Positions 23,002 through 35,345 of a stretch of 64,000 bases of DNA are shown piece by piece. How positions within the stretch are numbered: position 1 is the stretch's first letter; each line of letters opens with the position of its first letter. The notes under the pieces are model-generated. The model made no database searches, was not told where the DNA came from, and worked only from the letters and a program-made list of their open reading frames with translations. Position numbers and translations under genes: made by a program. The DNA comes from Maratus speciosus (lineage: Eukaryota > Arthropoda > Arachnida > Araneae > Salticidae): NCBI GenBank assembly GCA_963932465.1, contig OZ010790.1, positions 346,481,087-346,545,086 of the forward strand, read 5' to 3'.

Positions 23002-23219
23002 AAAGAAGAATGTGGATTTCGATAAAAATAATTGAAAAGCTTATATATTGAATTACGTTATCTTCAATTATATAAGCAAAATTAGTCGTTTTCTGTGAGA
23101 AAAAAGCTAAAAGCTGATTTTTTTTCTCCTGTACTCTAACGACCAATATAACCAAGAGAATAGTTTCAAATGAAAACAGAACAATACCAAATGCCATGAA
23201 ATGGAAAAAGCAATACAAT

Positions 23220-24690
23220 TCTTTAAATATTTAATTTATAGCAAGGAAAAATAGTAACATTTTACAAAATACCTAATAAAATCCCAGTTATTTTATCCAA
23301 ATACACATCAGCACATGGTATTCAAAAGCTCGATAAGTTTAAGGTTATTTTTACAGTTAAGTTAACACAGATTTTAAAACCTAATGGATACAGTTAATCT
23401 ATTTTGAAATACCGTGATAAATCCAATTAAAATAATATAAATAGAAAATAATTACATAATAAGTAAAATAACTCTTAACACTTTTAAACTTTTATATTTC
23501 TTAACTAAAGTAAAAAATACCAAAACTATAAGTTTACAATATCGCAAATAGCCAGCATTAAGCTCCACCATGTGTTAAAAATTGATATTATTACTCTAAT
23601 CGAAGCATCAGACAGAATCCAATTTAAAGTTTGGTGCTGCCATCTATGATATTAACTTGAAACTATTATGAACAAAATGTCATAAGATTAAGCTATTATA
23701 AGCTAATTCTTTCATAATATACCAATTGCTATATCCCAACAAATCCTAATATAAAAATACCATATTATGTTTCATTATTCATATAAATATTAAATAAATA
23801 CAAATGTTAATAGAATGATTACAATATATTCTACTACCATACCCAGTTAATCTATACGGAAAATTTAAATAATTTTAAAACAATAATAATATAATATAGC
23901 AATATGCTATAACACTAAATAAATTATATATAATAAATTATATATAATAAAAAAAAAATTATAAGAAATACTTTTAAATATAAAAAATAATTAATTAATA
24001 TAATGAACAGAAAGAAAAAAAAAATGGATGTTGATAGAATTATGTCAGAATCTTCATTTCCCAATTGCCTAATGATAGCAAATAAATTGTGTGGTTTATT
24101 TTCATATTAACCATAAAAAAATAAAGAATATGAATTTGGAATTAACATTCACATAAAACCGATAATTAATCATTTAATACTAAGTTCAAAATTAAACAAT
24201 ATTAAAAAGTATAGAGGAATAATAAAAAACTAATAACCCAATTTTAATACAAACTGTAATAACATTAGTTATATCAAATAAACTTATTATACGTATTTTT
24301 CTTCATAAAGATGGTATACTATTAGAAATTAATATGATATTGTCCCGATGAGACTAAAAATTAAGCAAGTTAATTGTAACTTGATTAAATATTAATTAAG
24401 CTAAATAAATTCAACATGAATTGAAATAAAAATTTAACGTCACCATATATATATAAAATATCGAATCAACCTCCATATAAAAAGTGTATTAGCAATGTAG
24501 TTATAATTCAAATGCCCCATCAATTTTTTTTAAATAAATTAACCATTGCGTATTATCCAGACAACATCACCCTCCTCCGTACTCTAACATCTACCCACCC
24601 AACCGTTCTATAATAATTTTTTAATATTTTACAATTTTTTTATTTTTTTTATAAATATTTTCTTATTTTAAAGGTTTTTTTTAATTTTTT
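23220..24690. other. Very A+T-rich stretch without recognisable features
   Basis: Long runs of A and T with few G/C, including short AATATA and TTTTTATTTTTT runs. No ORF of note, no clear repeat ends, no RNA gene. I can see nothing that identifies a function. Confidence 0.6.
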
Positions 24691-24704
24691 TTAACGCATG
24701 TGTT

Positions 24705-25350
24705 CAGAGGCGTCGCGATGGGGGGTTATGGGGGGGGGGGGAGCCTCCCCCTCCAATATATGTGAACTTGGGAAATTTGAGCTTTGAGTTGGGAAATTCC
24801 AGATTTTTGGAAAACTTTTTCTTTTTTTAAATTAATAGTAAAAAAAAGATTTTTTTATTGTTTTGCTGACTACTTTTCTGAGTTCTGTAACAGTAAACTA
24901 GTTAAAGTATCAAAAGAAATACAAAAAGCAACCAGACTCAATTTGTCATTGTGTTTCGCTGTGCTACGAAAATATCACATCTACCAAACCTGAATTTCTC
25001 TACTGTTGTCCATCAACAGATCTCTAATATATTTCCTCCAAAACTTTGTTCCTTTCTCCAAAATATCATGAGGCTATTTTAATATGAGGTACGATTATGA
25101 CTAGTACACAACAGAAGACAAATTCTTTCATTAAATTAACCAATAATTATAATTTTTATGTTTTAGTTTCGGTATCTATCCTTGGAAGGAAATTTTTTTA
25201 CATATACATTAAACACACATTGCACATCTCATTTCAGTTGGAAAGTAGTGCAATTAGTTTCAAGTTTGGAAATTTTTGAATTATAAGTTGGGAAATTTTT
25301 TAATTCTCCCCCCCCCCCCCCCCGAAAAAATATCTTCAGCTACGCCCCTG
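24705..25350. mobile_element. Non-autonomous hAT element, 646 bp, with exact 8-bp TSD
   Basis: Starts CAGAGGCGTCGCGATGGGGG. Its other end, on the minus strand, reads CAGGGGCGTAGCTGAAGATA. CATGTGTT flanks it exactly on both sides (24697-24704, 25351-25358). The 8-bp duplication and the CAGRGGCGTMGC tip identify hAT. A G tract and a C tract lie just inside the respective ends. The ORFs at 24784-24993 and 25097-25279 have no transposase features. Confidence 0.88.
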
Positions 25351-25616
25351 CATGTGTTAATACGTTTTTTAAAAAAGATCATGCAAGTACTAATTGTATA
25401 TTAAAGAATATTTTTTTTTGGAAAACCTTGATTTAATGCATCAGAAATTAGTTTTTTAATATTATTATTAATTAGATGAGAAGAACAAAAACATTTTATT
25501 CTATATAAATGGTTAAGTATTATGTTTCGATATACAGAATTATGAAGACAAGATTTAAAATTTGTAAATGTATTAACATTGAATTCAAATTCTTTAATAT
25601 ATATATCTATATATAT

Positions 25617-26235
25617 CACTTTCTTCTGGACACGATAACTTCCACAATTTTGCACTAATCTCTTCCTAACTGATACATAAAATCAAGGGGCATAAAATCT
25701 CGCTCAAGTTCGTTAATGGGCAAAATCGGGCCAAGGGGATTTAAATAGGGAGGGGTTTTGTGAAAACCGAAAAAAACCCATAACTTCTTAATTTTTGTAT
25801 ATATCAAATCAGTTTAAAGTTTTTATTACTTCTAAAAATAGAGCCAAAAATTTATGTATTACATATTTTTGATCAAATTAAAAATGGGCGCAAAAAATGG
25901 GGTTTTTGCGAGAAAAAAATTCATAACTTCGTCAATTCTCAAGATATCAAATCCAATTCATTTTATTATAAATCACCTTAATATTATCTACAACTTTTAT
26001 ACTCACAAGTTTTTGATAAGACCAATTCGTACTGCAAAAAAAATTAAAAACGAAAACAAAAAGGGGTGGGGGGTTAAAGAAGAAAAAGTCCATAACTCCG
26101 TCAATTTACAAGATATAAAATTCCCATGAATTTATCATATCTCTTCTTAATATTGTCTAAAACATTTATATAGACAAGTTTTTGATAGGACCAATTCTTA
26201 CAGCAAAAACAAAATGAAAATACATAGTGGTTGAA
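25617..26235 (+). mobile_element. HINE-like H2-related element, 5' part
   Basis: Begins at CACTTTCTTCTGGACACG, whose ACTTTCTTCT is the subterminal repeat of H2 (27239). Three loose tandem units of about 142-169 bp follow, each with CCATAACTTCNTMAATTYNC and ATATCAAATC (near 25777, 25919, 26088). The hairpin end is missing; R9 follows. The ORF at 25854-26129 is a shadow. Confidence 0.5.
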
Positions 26236-26261
26236 GAAAAAAATCATCTTGTTGAGGGTGT

Positions 26262-26700
26262 ATTCAAATCCAAACTGCTTATTTTCTGACTCATTTTTAA
26301 ATTCTTTTTGCTCTCAAACGCATCCAATTGGTAGATTCTCTTATTCAGAAACTATATAATGTACCGTAATGATCGATTTTTTGATAGAGGTAGAATATAT
26401 TTCAAAAAATTATGTCAAAGTGGACATTTTGAACAGACATTTCCCGAAGCGATTGTGTTAGAAGCGAAAAATATTGTCCTATTGAGAAAATAATTGTTCA
26501 TAAATAAAGTTTTAATTAATTGAACAAAAAATAAAAACACAGGTCTTTTATGAATCTTTTCAAAAACCACGTCAGCAAGTTTAATACCTTTTCTATTAAA
26601 AATGAATCTGAAAATGTGCCAGAAAATTTCAAGTTGTTGAGCATGGAAAATTATTTTTTTGAATACCTCCTTAACATGATTCTGATAAAACCAGCTATTA
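26262..26700 (+). repeat. Dispersed repeat R9
   Basis: Starts near GGGTGTATTCAAATCC, then has CTCAAACGCATCC, TTATGTCAAAGTGGACATTT, AAAATGAATCTGAAAATGTG and TTGTTGAGCATGGAAAA, in the same order as 9645-10090. From 26700 to 27238 I see A+T-rich sequence with a GC-rich GGCCGGGCCGGC motif at about 26832 and no gene. Confidence 0.75.
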
Positions 26701-27238
26701 TATAAAAATGAAATAAAAACTCGTCAAAAGCAGCCAGATAGAATTGTTAAAGTGGATAAATCTCTAATCATGATTTAGTTTCTGTTGGTGAAATTAGTAT
26801 ACTTAACTTCGAAATCTACCTTCGTCTGTAGGCCGGGCCGGCAGGGATTTTTTCTTTTCTTTTTTTAAAGAAATAATTGAGAGTCATAAATTTTAAATAT
26901 TTCAGTTTTAAATTAAAGTTATGTATTTTAAATAAAATGAGTGAAAGTATTATATTTTAAATGGAATTAATGAAATACGAAAAAATACAATGGGAACAAT
27001 GTTTGGCGATCTATCTATCACCTGCGCCCGGCTAACATAAAAATACCGAATTCATAATTTCTGTATCAGAATCTTCCTATTTGGCGAAGGATTGAGCAAG
27101 TAAATTAAATTATGAATAAAAGTAATATGATACGATGCTTAGCATATATTTAAGGGAGACCAAACTGGTTGCCATGGGCGGCTAATTTTAAATATAATAA
27201 ATTTACAAAAATAACTAGTTGGATGTGCCAATCCCAAA

Positions 27239-28276
27239 ACTTTCTTCTACTTCATACATCTTAATATTTCAAACGGTAGTTCCAAATGTTAATACTTCAA
27301 TATTATTAGTTCAAGATTACACCAATTTTGACTTTGATATAAAATTTTTGCTCCAGTCAATGAATCAGAATAAATTAATGTCGATCATAGTATTTATTAA
27401 AATCAATAATTTTTTCGTTATTCTGTTGTACATCAGTTGTTTGTGGATAACCAGCTTAGTAGGATGCGAAGTTCCCGTCGCTTCACGAACTGCCAATATA
27501 CAGTACAAAAAAGAAAAAAAAAAAAACTGCGAAAAATCGAGAAAAATTTACAAAAGTCACTGTTATAGTGCCACCTTCTGGAGGAATGTTTCCAAATTCA
27601 AGGAAAAACTGCTGACCATTGCCAAAAATATACACACAAAATTGGTTCAATTCTATGTTTAGCTTCATACACTTTTTGATGGTAAGATAATGAAAATAAC
27701 ACAAAAATCACTATTATATTCCAGCGGAATAATTTCAAATTGAAGGAGGACTTGCTGGCCATAGCCAAAAACATACACCCAAAAATTGGTTCAATTCTAT
27801 GCATAACTTCATACACTTTTCAATGGTACAAGAATGAAAGTGGCACAAAAATCCCTATTACAACACCCCTTTCTGGCGGAATATTTCCAATTTAAAGGGG
27901 AACCTGCTGGACATAGCCAAAAACATACACAAAAAAATTTGTTCAATTATATAGATAACTTCATACCCTTTTCGATGGTACAATGTTGAAAATGGCACAA
28001 AAATCGCAATTACAGCACTCCCTTCAGGAAGAATGCTTTTATGTTGAAGAAGGACCTGCTGGCTACAGCCAAAAACATGCACAAAAAAATTTTAATCAAT
28101 TCTATGCATAACTTCATATACTTTTTGATAGTACGATAACGACACACGGACAGACAGACATTTTGTATAAACATGTTTTGGGATCTCTGACACCTAAAAC
28201 ATCTAAATCCATCAAAAACCGGAAATCGAAAAAATTTCAATTACAATAATTTCTTCTATTGAAGATAGAAGAAAGT
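27239..28276 (+). mobile_element. HINE/Helentron-like element H2 with ~150-bp tandem units
   Basis: The subterminal ACTTTCTTCTA (27239-27249) is matched exactly, inverted, by TAGAAGAAAGT (28266-28276). The right copy also forms a hairpin, TTTCTTCTAT / ATAGAAGAAA with a 5-base loop (28250-28274). About five central units of ~140-154 bp carry AGCCAAAAACATACACA and TTCATACACTTTTCGATGGT. Then comes CACGGACAGACAGACATTTT before the hairpin. Another 3' end of this family is at 47925-48075. The 147-codon ORF at 27219-27662 and the four minus-strand ORFs are array translations. Confidence 0.7.
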
Positions 28277-28596
28277 AAAAATAGGCGTATTTAATTGTTA
28301 AACTTAAAAGAAAGAAAGAAAATTAATAAAGTCATACTTTAATAAACAACTTCAAATTTTGTTTTATATTCTGAAAGTAAAGGTACAATTTTCTAAAAGA
28401 TGTAAACGTAAACTCTTAAATTTAATATAAACAGTTTAAATATCAATGTTAGGAAAGCTAGCAAATTTTTAAACATTTGAGAATTACCTTTTACTCATGA
28501 ATAGTGAAATTACTTTCATATTTTGCATTATAAACAAAAGTTGTTTGGCATTGTTTGGGGTCAAACGATTTCTCTTATCCTTATATATTCGCTATG

Positions 28597-28727
28597 CTGC
28601 ACTCTGCCGGATATCCGGCAGAGAAGTCGGATATCCGGTGATTGTGAATCGGATATCCGATGGTATTTCGGATATTGAAAAATCAGCCGGATATGCCGGA
28701 TATCCGTTGCATCCCTATAAAATTGCA
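28597..28727 (-). mobile_element. hAT-like end with repeated CGGATATCCG
   Basis: Five or six copies of CCGGATATCCG-type palindromic motifs lead up to the end GCATCCCTA. On the minus strand it starts TAGGGATGCAACGGATATCC. A related fragment is at 1979-2060. No partner end or duplication was found. Confidence 0.4.
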
Positions 28728-29944
28728 TACTAACGGGGGATTACTGAATAAATATATTTCCAATGTAAATTCAAAGTTCTTTTCCTGATAAACGCAGAAG
28801 AGGATATTTCTTGTCAAGAAATTAGGGAATCCATTTTCTAGCATGACAATAGCAATTGTAAATTCAAGAGTTATCAATCTAAAAATTAAGAAATTTTTTG
28901 AAGAAGGAGCAAGTCACCTGTTTTCCCATAACTGTGATAGGTCATTTCGTAGAAAAGCGAAATAACTCACATGTCTACATATTATTTTTGCCAGATTAAG
29001 CTTTTCTGCTCATTTCAGTTACTTAACTTTTATGCTTGGGAGTAAATTTTTCTAATTGCGAATCGCGATTATTTTTCGGCTATTAGGATGAAACCCCCGG
29101 TTGCGGTTATTGACATCTAACCAGTTACTGACACTTCATAGGCGTAACCAGGGGGTGCCCTGGGTGCCCGGGCACCCCCCCCCCCCCCCGTTTCGCAGAC
29201 TCGAGCACAATTATTTTAAAAAATCGAAATCTACAAAAGAAAAAAGAAGAAGTGAAAGCAGAGTTCAATTAGTTTAGTTCAGAAAACTAAACGGCTAAGT
29301 TTTGAAATGTGATAAAAAAAAAAAAGAAACCCACATTCTTTTTTTTAAAGAAAATTATGTCGTTTATCTTTTTTTAAACTAGAATATTTGCAAGATCTGT
29401 ATTAGTCATAGTAATTCAAAAAGGTGGCTTTATAATCCCACTTTGACGTCCTTTTTCTGTAGGAGATGTTTTTAACGCCGTTCTTTCTATTGCATGTTTC
29501 TGCAATTTCAGGAGAAATTAACGCAAGTTCTTGTTGAGGATAGAAACAATTTGTCTCTTTGCTTTGGTAGTTTAAAATCAAGAAAGAAGCAAAAAAAAAA
29601 AAAAAAAATTTGAAAGGGGATGCAAATGTGAAACGATAATTCCAAATTTCGATTAGCCGAGGTAAAGGGGGAGGGGGGGGGACACATACTCTGCCTCCTT
29701 TGTAAATGAAAAATAATAGCACAGAAAATTCAAATTAATCTGCAGGTTGGTTGGTTGAATGTAATGTTTCATGGCCATTTTTTGACATTCTTGAAAGGAA
29801 TATGGTTGCAGTCTTTCAAGTCAATATAGTAATTTTTTTCCTCTGAAAATTTGTATACGATTTTTAGAGTCTTTTCTCGTTTCGCGGCGTTCTTTTGAAA
29901 GTAGGAAAAGGAACCCCGTTTCAACCTTTTAGCCCAGTGCAGTA

Positions 29945-30650
29945 AATTTTGACAAATTCGCGATTTTATTCTGTGATCATTTCATGATATTTACAATTTT
30001 GCCCCAAAATCGTGTGACGAAATTCACGTCTTTCTAAGCAATTTTTTGTCGAAATCCGCACTTTTCGCCACTTACCTTTGACAAAATTCGTGTTTTTTAC
30101 CGCTATCCTTTGACGAAATTCGCATTTTTTTACCGCAATATTTTGACAAATTGGCATTTCTTTAGCACGCGATCCTTCGATGAAATTCGCGTTTTCCTTC
30201 CACGATCTTTTGATGAAATTCGCTTTTTCTGTCCGTAATCTTTTGACGTAATTCACGCTTTCTTTCTGCGATCCGTTGACGAAATTCTCATTTTCACCGC
30301 GATCCTTTGACGAAATTTATTTTCTGTTGCGACCGATTGACGAAACTGATATTTTTACAGGGAGATCATTTGTTGAAATTCGGGCTAGTATTGCGCGACT
30401 GTTCGGAAAATTCTCGATATCTTTCCGTACCAATTAACAAAATTCTCTACTCTTTTCCGCAACATTTTGACGAAATTTGAAAAAAAATTTCGTCAATCCT
30501 TTATCGAAATTCGTAATTTTTTTGCGCAATCTTTAAACGAAATTGGCGATTACTTTCTGCACTCTTTTATTGAATTTTCCGATATTTTTCCACGATCGTT
30601 TGAAGAAATTCTCCATTTTTCCTGGACTGATTCACGAATTGAATTTCATA
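29945..30650 (-). repeat. Minisatellite M31, locus 2
   Basis: Units of about 31-33 bp with core GACGAAATTCGCGTTTTTTA, the reverse complement of the core at 55015-55720. About 20 units are present. The ORFs at 29966-30256 and 30467-30766 are array translations. Confidence 0.9.
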
Positions 30651-31189
30651 AATTCCATAAAAGAAATAAAAATCGCGAACCCATTTTTTTTAAATACTTA
30701 CTGAAGAATCACAGGTCTGTGAAAGAATTTGAAGGGGGAAATACTGCACAGCATTTTTTATTATGAGAGACTTTCCTTTTCTGTGCTCAAATCGCGCGAT
30801 CCCGCGCGTTATTTCAAACCCTGTCCCTGAAAGAAAACTTCATTACTAGAGAAGTGGTTGGTTTTTTTTAAACGAACATAGAATTAAACAAATCTAGGAT
30901 TGGGGGGGGGGGAGTGACTACCTTCGGCAACGTACTCCCGAGCAAGCTACGACCTCTTCTATCTCGAAACAAGCGAATCTTGAATTATTACGTTTTTTAT
31001 TTCGAGCAAATTTAAATTTTCAGCTTTCTTACAAGAGCTGATTTGACATTATTCCAATTCGAATTTAATCACGGCAATTGCAAACATTACCAGAGAGTTT
31101 TTTCTGTTTCAAAAAATGTCAAAAAATCGCCTCAAAGCACGAAAATCCCCGATAGAAAGTACATTAAAAATTCGGAAAAGATTATAAAA

Positions 31190-31480
31190 CCACAGGGAAC
31201 GAAATTAACTAATTGGGTAAAAGATTTAAATCGGATTCGTTTTAGGAATGTTAAAAAAAAAAAAAAATCACCGCGAAATGCGAAAAAAACCCCTCTAAAG
31301 ATAACATTAAAAAATTGCTAAAAAATTGAAAAATCGCTGTAAGAATCTCGAAAACACATTATTGAAAATAAGACAAAGTTTACTGGGTAAAATATTGAAA
31401 TCGGATTCTTTTTTACTTATTTGAAAAAATTGTCGCAAAATGCGAAAACATTCGCATAAAAAATTGATTGAAAAATTCCA
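31190..31480 (+). repeat. ~175-bp imperfect tandem duplication
   Basis: Both halves contain GGGTAAAA, then AAATCGGATTC and then CGCRAAATGCGAAAA. This explains the Lys-rich ORF at 31043-31321. Confidence 0.6.
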
Positions 31481-31747
31481 GAAATTGTCTTCCATATGCA
31501 TGAGTTATTACATGCATGTTATGTTATGCATGAGCATACAGGTCCTGTCAAATCTTACGGGTGCAGGCTGTGCATTGTTTTTTCAGAGTGCGTACACACA
31601 CACAGAGACATATAAGCGCCTATCTTTATTATTACAGTCGCATCATGATAGTATAATTTTTATCATCTTGATAAAATTTAGTGTATATTATCATGACCTG
31701 CTTTACCTAATATATTCGACACACTCTAGGGTAAAAATCCTGAATTA

Positions 31748-31922
31748 CCGTAATTTCCGGCTTATAATCTGCGGATCAAACAATTAAGTTCAGACTCAGA
31801 AATCTTGTTTCATAAAACATAACTTATTATATCGCGATAAATATTTAACTTAAATAATGAAATAAAATTTCTGGGTCGAAACATGATTGTTTGAGCCGCG
31901 GATTATAGGCGGGAAATTACGC
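31748..31922. mobile_element. TA-inserting MITE, 175 bp
   Basis: TIRs CCGTAATTTCCGGCTTATAA and, from the other end, GCGTAATTTCCCGCCTATAA, with GCGG continuing. TA flanks at 31746-31747 and 31923-31924. The TIR pattern resembles widespread pogo-like MITE ends. Non-coding. Confidence 0.75.
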
Positions 31923-32015
31923 TATTAATGAATATTATAATCATTTATAATATTATAATAATTATTTATATAGACTTTCATCCAAAATTTCTTGGGTCCC
32001 TCCGGTGATCCCTAA

Positions 32016-32390
32016 AGCTGCTATCAGATTCACCAACTTTTCGAGCAATTTTTGAGCCAACTCTTGATTTCCTCCAACTTTTTGCGAAATATTGTCTCGA
32101 CACCCACTGTGATAGCAAACAGCAAAATCCCCAACTTTTTATCCGCATCTCAAAAAAGTGTGTCCTAGCTGCAACTTTTCCTCCCACCTTTCAACATTTC
32201 AGCGAATCAGATATAAGCGATTGATACGAAAAGGCGATAAATATTGACGGCTGGTACTAGTAGTACTAGTTTTCCTCCAACTTTAGCAACGACAATTGTA
32301 ACCTTTTTCTCCCTTTCAACTGGAAAAAGTTGGAGTTAAAATCGGCTGAAAAGTTGGTTGCTCGAAAAGTTGGTGAATCTGATAGCAGCT
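32016..32390. mobile_element. TAA-flanked MITE, 375 bp, PIF/Harbinger-like
   Basis: Both ends start AGCTGCTATCAGATTCACCA and continue through ACTTTTCGAGCAA in near-perfect inverted repeat. TAA is directly repeated outside (32013-32015, 32391-32393). A 3-bp TWA duplication is the PIF/Harbinger signature. Non-coding; the minus ORF across it is a shadow. Confidence 0.7.
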
Positions 32391-33339
32391 TAAGAAGTCA
32401 TGGAGTCACATCCTGAAAAAATTTCGTGCGCATGTTCTGATGTACCACATGTATTATCTGAGATTTATCATCCGGCAAAATTTCATCTACAAGACTTTGA
32501 CTGGGATAATTTTAGATCTCATGCAGTGTTCCTCTGTGCCTATAGAAGTTTCCAGCATGATTAAAGTTCTTTTTTAATCTTTATAAGAAGTTAGGGTGCC
32601 AAAAGGTTTTACACTTGTGACCACACTTAGTCACTGTCTTATATCACTGCTGCAAGGACATTTACAGATTATTTTTTTTTACCATTAGATTTAGTTTTAA
32701 TGTTTTGAACCCCTTCTCAACCTTCCTCACGCAAACAAAAATCGCGTTTGAGCCCTTTTTAAAAGAAATACCACACAATTATACCTTCTAAGATGGAAAA
32801 CTGTCTAAAACGGAAATTCGATCGGTTTTATGGGATTCGTTTTAGCAGGTTTTACTATATAAGATATTGCTTGTATCCAACATGTTCAGGTTAAAAAGTC
32901 TGGGCACTTCCCCGTTCAAAAGGCTGGTTACGCCTATGCACTTCAGCAAAAACCTAACTCAAATAAGCATTTTCTTGTGAAATTCTGCTAAGTAATGCTA
33001 AGTGTAACTTATTTGTTCTAACTGTTTGAACTTATGTTTCAGTTATTGGTTTTTCAAAATAGGAATGCTGTTAATTACAGGAGATTTTGACCATATTTAT
33101 GGAAAATAATAATAATATTTTTTAATAATAAAAAGTATACTTTTTCAAAATTTTGTCGACAATAATTTTTTAATGTATCTCTTCTGTACTTTAAAAAATA
33201 AAATCAACAATAAAATACGCAGAGTTAAAATTTTGTACTAGTGATTTGAGCAAGAAAGAATCATTAAGGTGTCAGTTACTAAGGTACTAAGGTAAGGTTA
33301 CGTAAGGTGTCAGTTAGGGTTTCACCCTAAATATTGAAA

Positions 33340-34344
33340 GTTGTGTGTTTTCTGGAATTCGAACTATTTAAGGTATTATTTTTTTGGTTTACTGTAAGAA
33401 TACTTATCTTTCTAGGATTAAAGTGCAGCTTATAGACCCCTTGCATTGACGTCACGTTACTATTAGCAACAACTAATACAATTGCATCTGGTGCGCACAC
33501 GGACACGGAGCTTCAGAACTCCACATTTGGCGTTAAAAGCACATGTTATCTTTCTGTCTATGCTATCTTTAGATCTTCCTTATTTTTATTATTATAGTGT
33601 AAATAATATTATATAGTGTAAATAATGTTATATTAGAAGTCTATGAAATAAGTCCAATAAATCAAGTGAAGAGCACCACATTCGCCTTATATTTGGGCGC
33701 CATATGAAGCGATTTCAGACATGTGACGTCATGTGCAACTCGTCTACAGTATTTTCGTACAAGCAAGTGTTTGAAATAAATATACCACTAATATTTAATT
33801 ATATTTTAAAGAAATAGCATAATCGTCATTTTCACAAATAATCGCTTATTTTACAAAAGTAACTTATTTCACAAATGGTCATTTATTCCAAAAGAACGTC
33901 ATTTATGTCAGAAACCGTCAGTGATTTCAGGACAACTTTAGTGTGACAAAGGAAGTTTCATTTCATTTCAAAAACTGGAATTTTATGAGCAAATTATCTA
34001 TGGCCAGGACCCAGGACAAACCTCAAATTTTAACGTTGTTTTTCAGTCCATGCTTTTGTGCCAGTACAATAATGCAGCTTGTTGCTCCTTTATTTCAATC
34101 TTTCTGAAAATGAATCCTTAAGCGAGTCTTTAAAAATTTTACTGCCCTAATCAAATGGACATTGGGTACTGATGCCAATAAAGTTGCCTCTTGGATGGAC
34201 ATTAAAAAAATGTCGTGTTTATGTGTTTTGACCTCACTCTAATTTATATCCAGGAGTAAATCCGCCTCTCGTCTCTGATGAGAATGTTAAAAATTACGAA
34301 TGCATTCCGTACATATGGGTTTAATATTGGAGAAGGGAATTTGA
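33340..34344. other. Interval with no gene recognised
   Basis: A+T-rich, with two TGACGTCA-type palindromes (about 33449 and 33724) and a short duplication of ATATAGTGTAAATAAT near 33597-33630. I see no ORF, no repeat ends and no RNA gene. Confidence 0.5.
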
Positions 34345-34393
34345 GGACACTTGCAAGCTAATGCTAAACCTATGAGGAGGTTATTTGCTAATA

Positions 34394-35345
34394 CAGTAGA
34401 CTTCCTCAAATCCGCACAGCTTGGGACCAGAGGTTGTGCGGATTTTAGAATATTGCGGATTTCTGGTCATTGATTTGTTTACATTTTTGAAACATTAATT
34501 TCATTGGTAGTTAAGCAAGGGAAATTATAATGAATGCTTACAATAAAGTGAAACATTCAAATAAGTAAAATAATAAAATAATTTATTAGTTTAAAAGTAC
34601 ACTGTTAAAAATTTTGCAGCATTCTGGCAGGTCATTCGACCGTTTTTTGAAAAAACGGTTTCATAACCATAATTTAACTATATTCTGACCATAAAATGGC
34701 CAATAATATGGTCCGAATAGTGTTAAATTACCGGTTGTGTAACCGTTTTCGGAAAAAACGGTCAAATGATCTGCCAGAATGCTGCAAATTTTTAACAGTG
34801 TAAGTAATTAATAAAATTTAGAAAAATATTGAATTATTACGAAAGAAATCGATTCCAAAAGTCCTATGCTGCCATCTAGTGATAGCAAGGAGAACAGTGT
34901 TAATGCTATTATCAGTATATATAGCTTATTGCACTCACTGTAACTTTTTTCATTGTTATTTAGAGTCTTGAATGCTTTTCTTATACTGTTTTATATGTTT
35001 AGAAATAAATTTGTCTATAATTAACAAAAAAAAAATTCCGCGAAAAATAATTTTAAAATAGCGTTCCGGTTCGTTGATTTTTCCATTTCGAACCCTGGAA
35101 GTTTTGATATAGATATGCTATTTTATATCAAAATCAAAAGGAATATAAATTTATTTAGTAATAAACAAGCTGTAATAGCCAAAAGAGAATGATTAACAAA
35201 AAATTTAGTAAAAAAAACACTGCGGTAGTCGCTGATTTCGGCGCCATCTTGAATTTTGTTCCTGCAACTTAACTGTAAATTTCATTGTTTACATCTGAAA
35301 AAATACGCGGATTTTAGTCGTTCGCGGATTTTAGGGAGTCTACTG
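34394..35345. mobile_element. pogo/Tigger-like MITE, 952 bp with nested insertion
   Basis: Ends are CAGTAGACTTCCTCAAATCC and, from the other side, CAGTAGACTCCCTAAAATCC, with GCG following. Subterminal CGCGGATTTTAG motifs repeat at the right end. TA flanks both sides, and the uninterrupted arm of F35 carries one TA at that site. There is no transposase. Confidence 0.88.
34600..34800. mobile_element. Hairpin MITE, 201 bp, TA-flanked
   Basis: Starts CACTGTTAAAAATTTTGCAG; its other end, reverse complemented, starts CACTGTTAAAAATTTGCAGC. The arms continue through CATTCTGGCAG and a GACCGTTTT segment for about 70 bp. TA flanks (34598-34599, 34801-34802). It lies inside the 952-bp pogo-like MITE. 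Confidence 0.88.

Larger units (their letters stand above)
29137..32938. mobile_element. hAT-like element, 3.8 kb, heavily nested
   Basis: Starts CATAGGCGTAACCAGGGGGT. The right end, on the minus strand, starts CATAGGCGTAACCAGCCTTT. CACTT lies directly outside both ends (29132-29136, 32939-32943); a full 8-bp duplication is not preserved, so hAT is the best but not certain class. It holds a C15 tract just inside the left end, minisatellite M31, a ~175-bp duplication (31190-31480), a TA-inserting MITE and a TAA-flanked MITE. No transposase was recognised. ORFs at 29402-29722 and 31978-32187 have no domain. Confidence 0.6.

Noticed and set aside
22820..23218. 132-codon ORF with apparent membrane segments
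   Set aside because: Hydrophobic residues come from A+T-rich sequence and an Ile-Tyr repeat from the (TA)n run. It spans the border of H1.
27219..27662. 147-codon ORF, one of the longest in the window
   Set aside because: It covers the left end and first tandem units of H2. No domain is visible, and the minus strand is also open in each unit because the units repeat.
33449..33731. Two TGACGTCA sites as a CRE-type promoter
   Set aside because: No gene, TATA box or start site is associated, and 8-bp motifs occur by chance in 64 kb.
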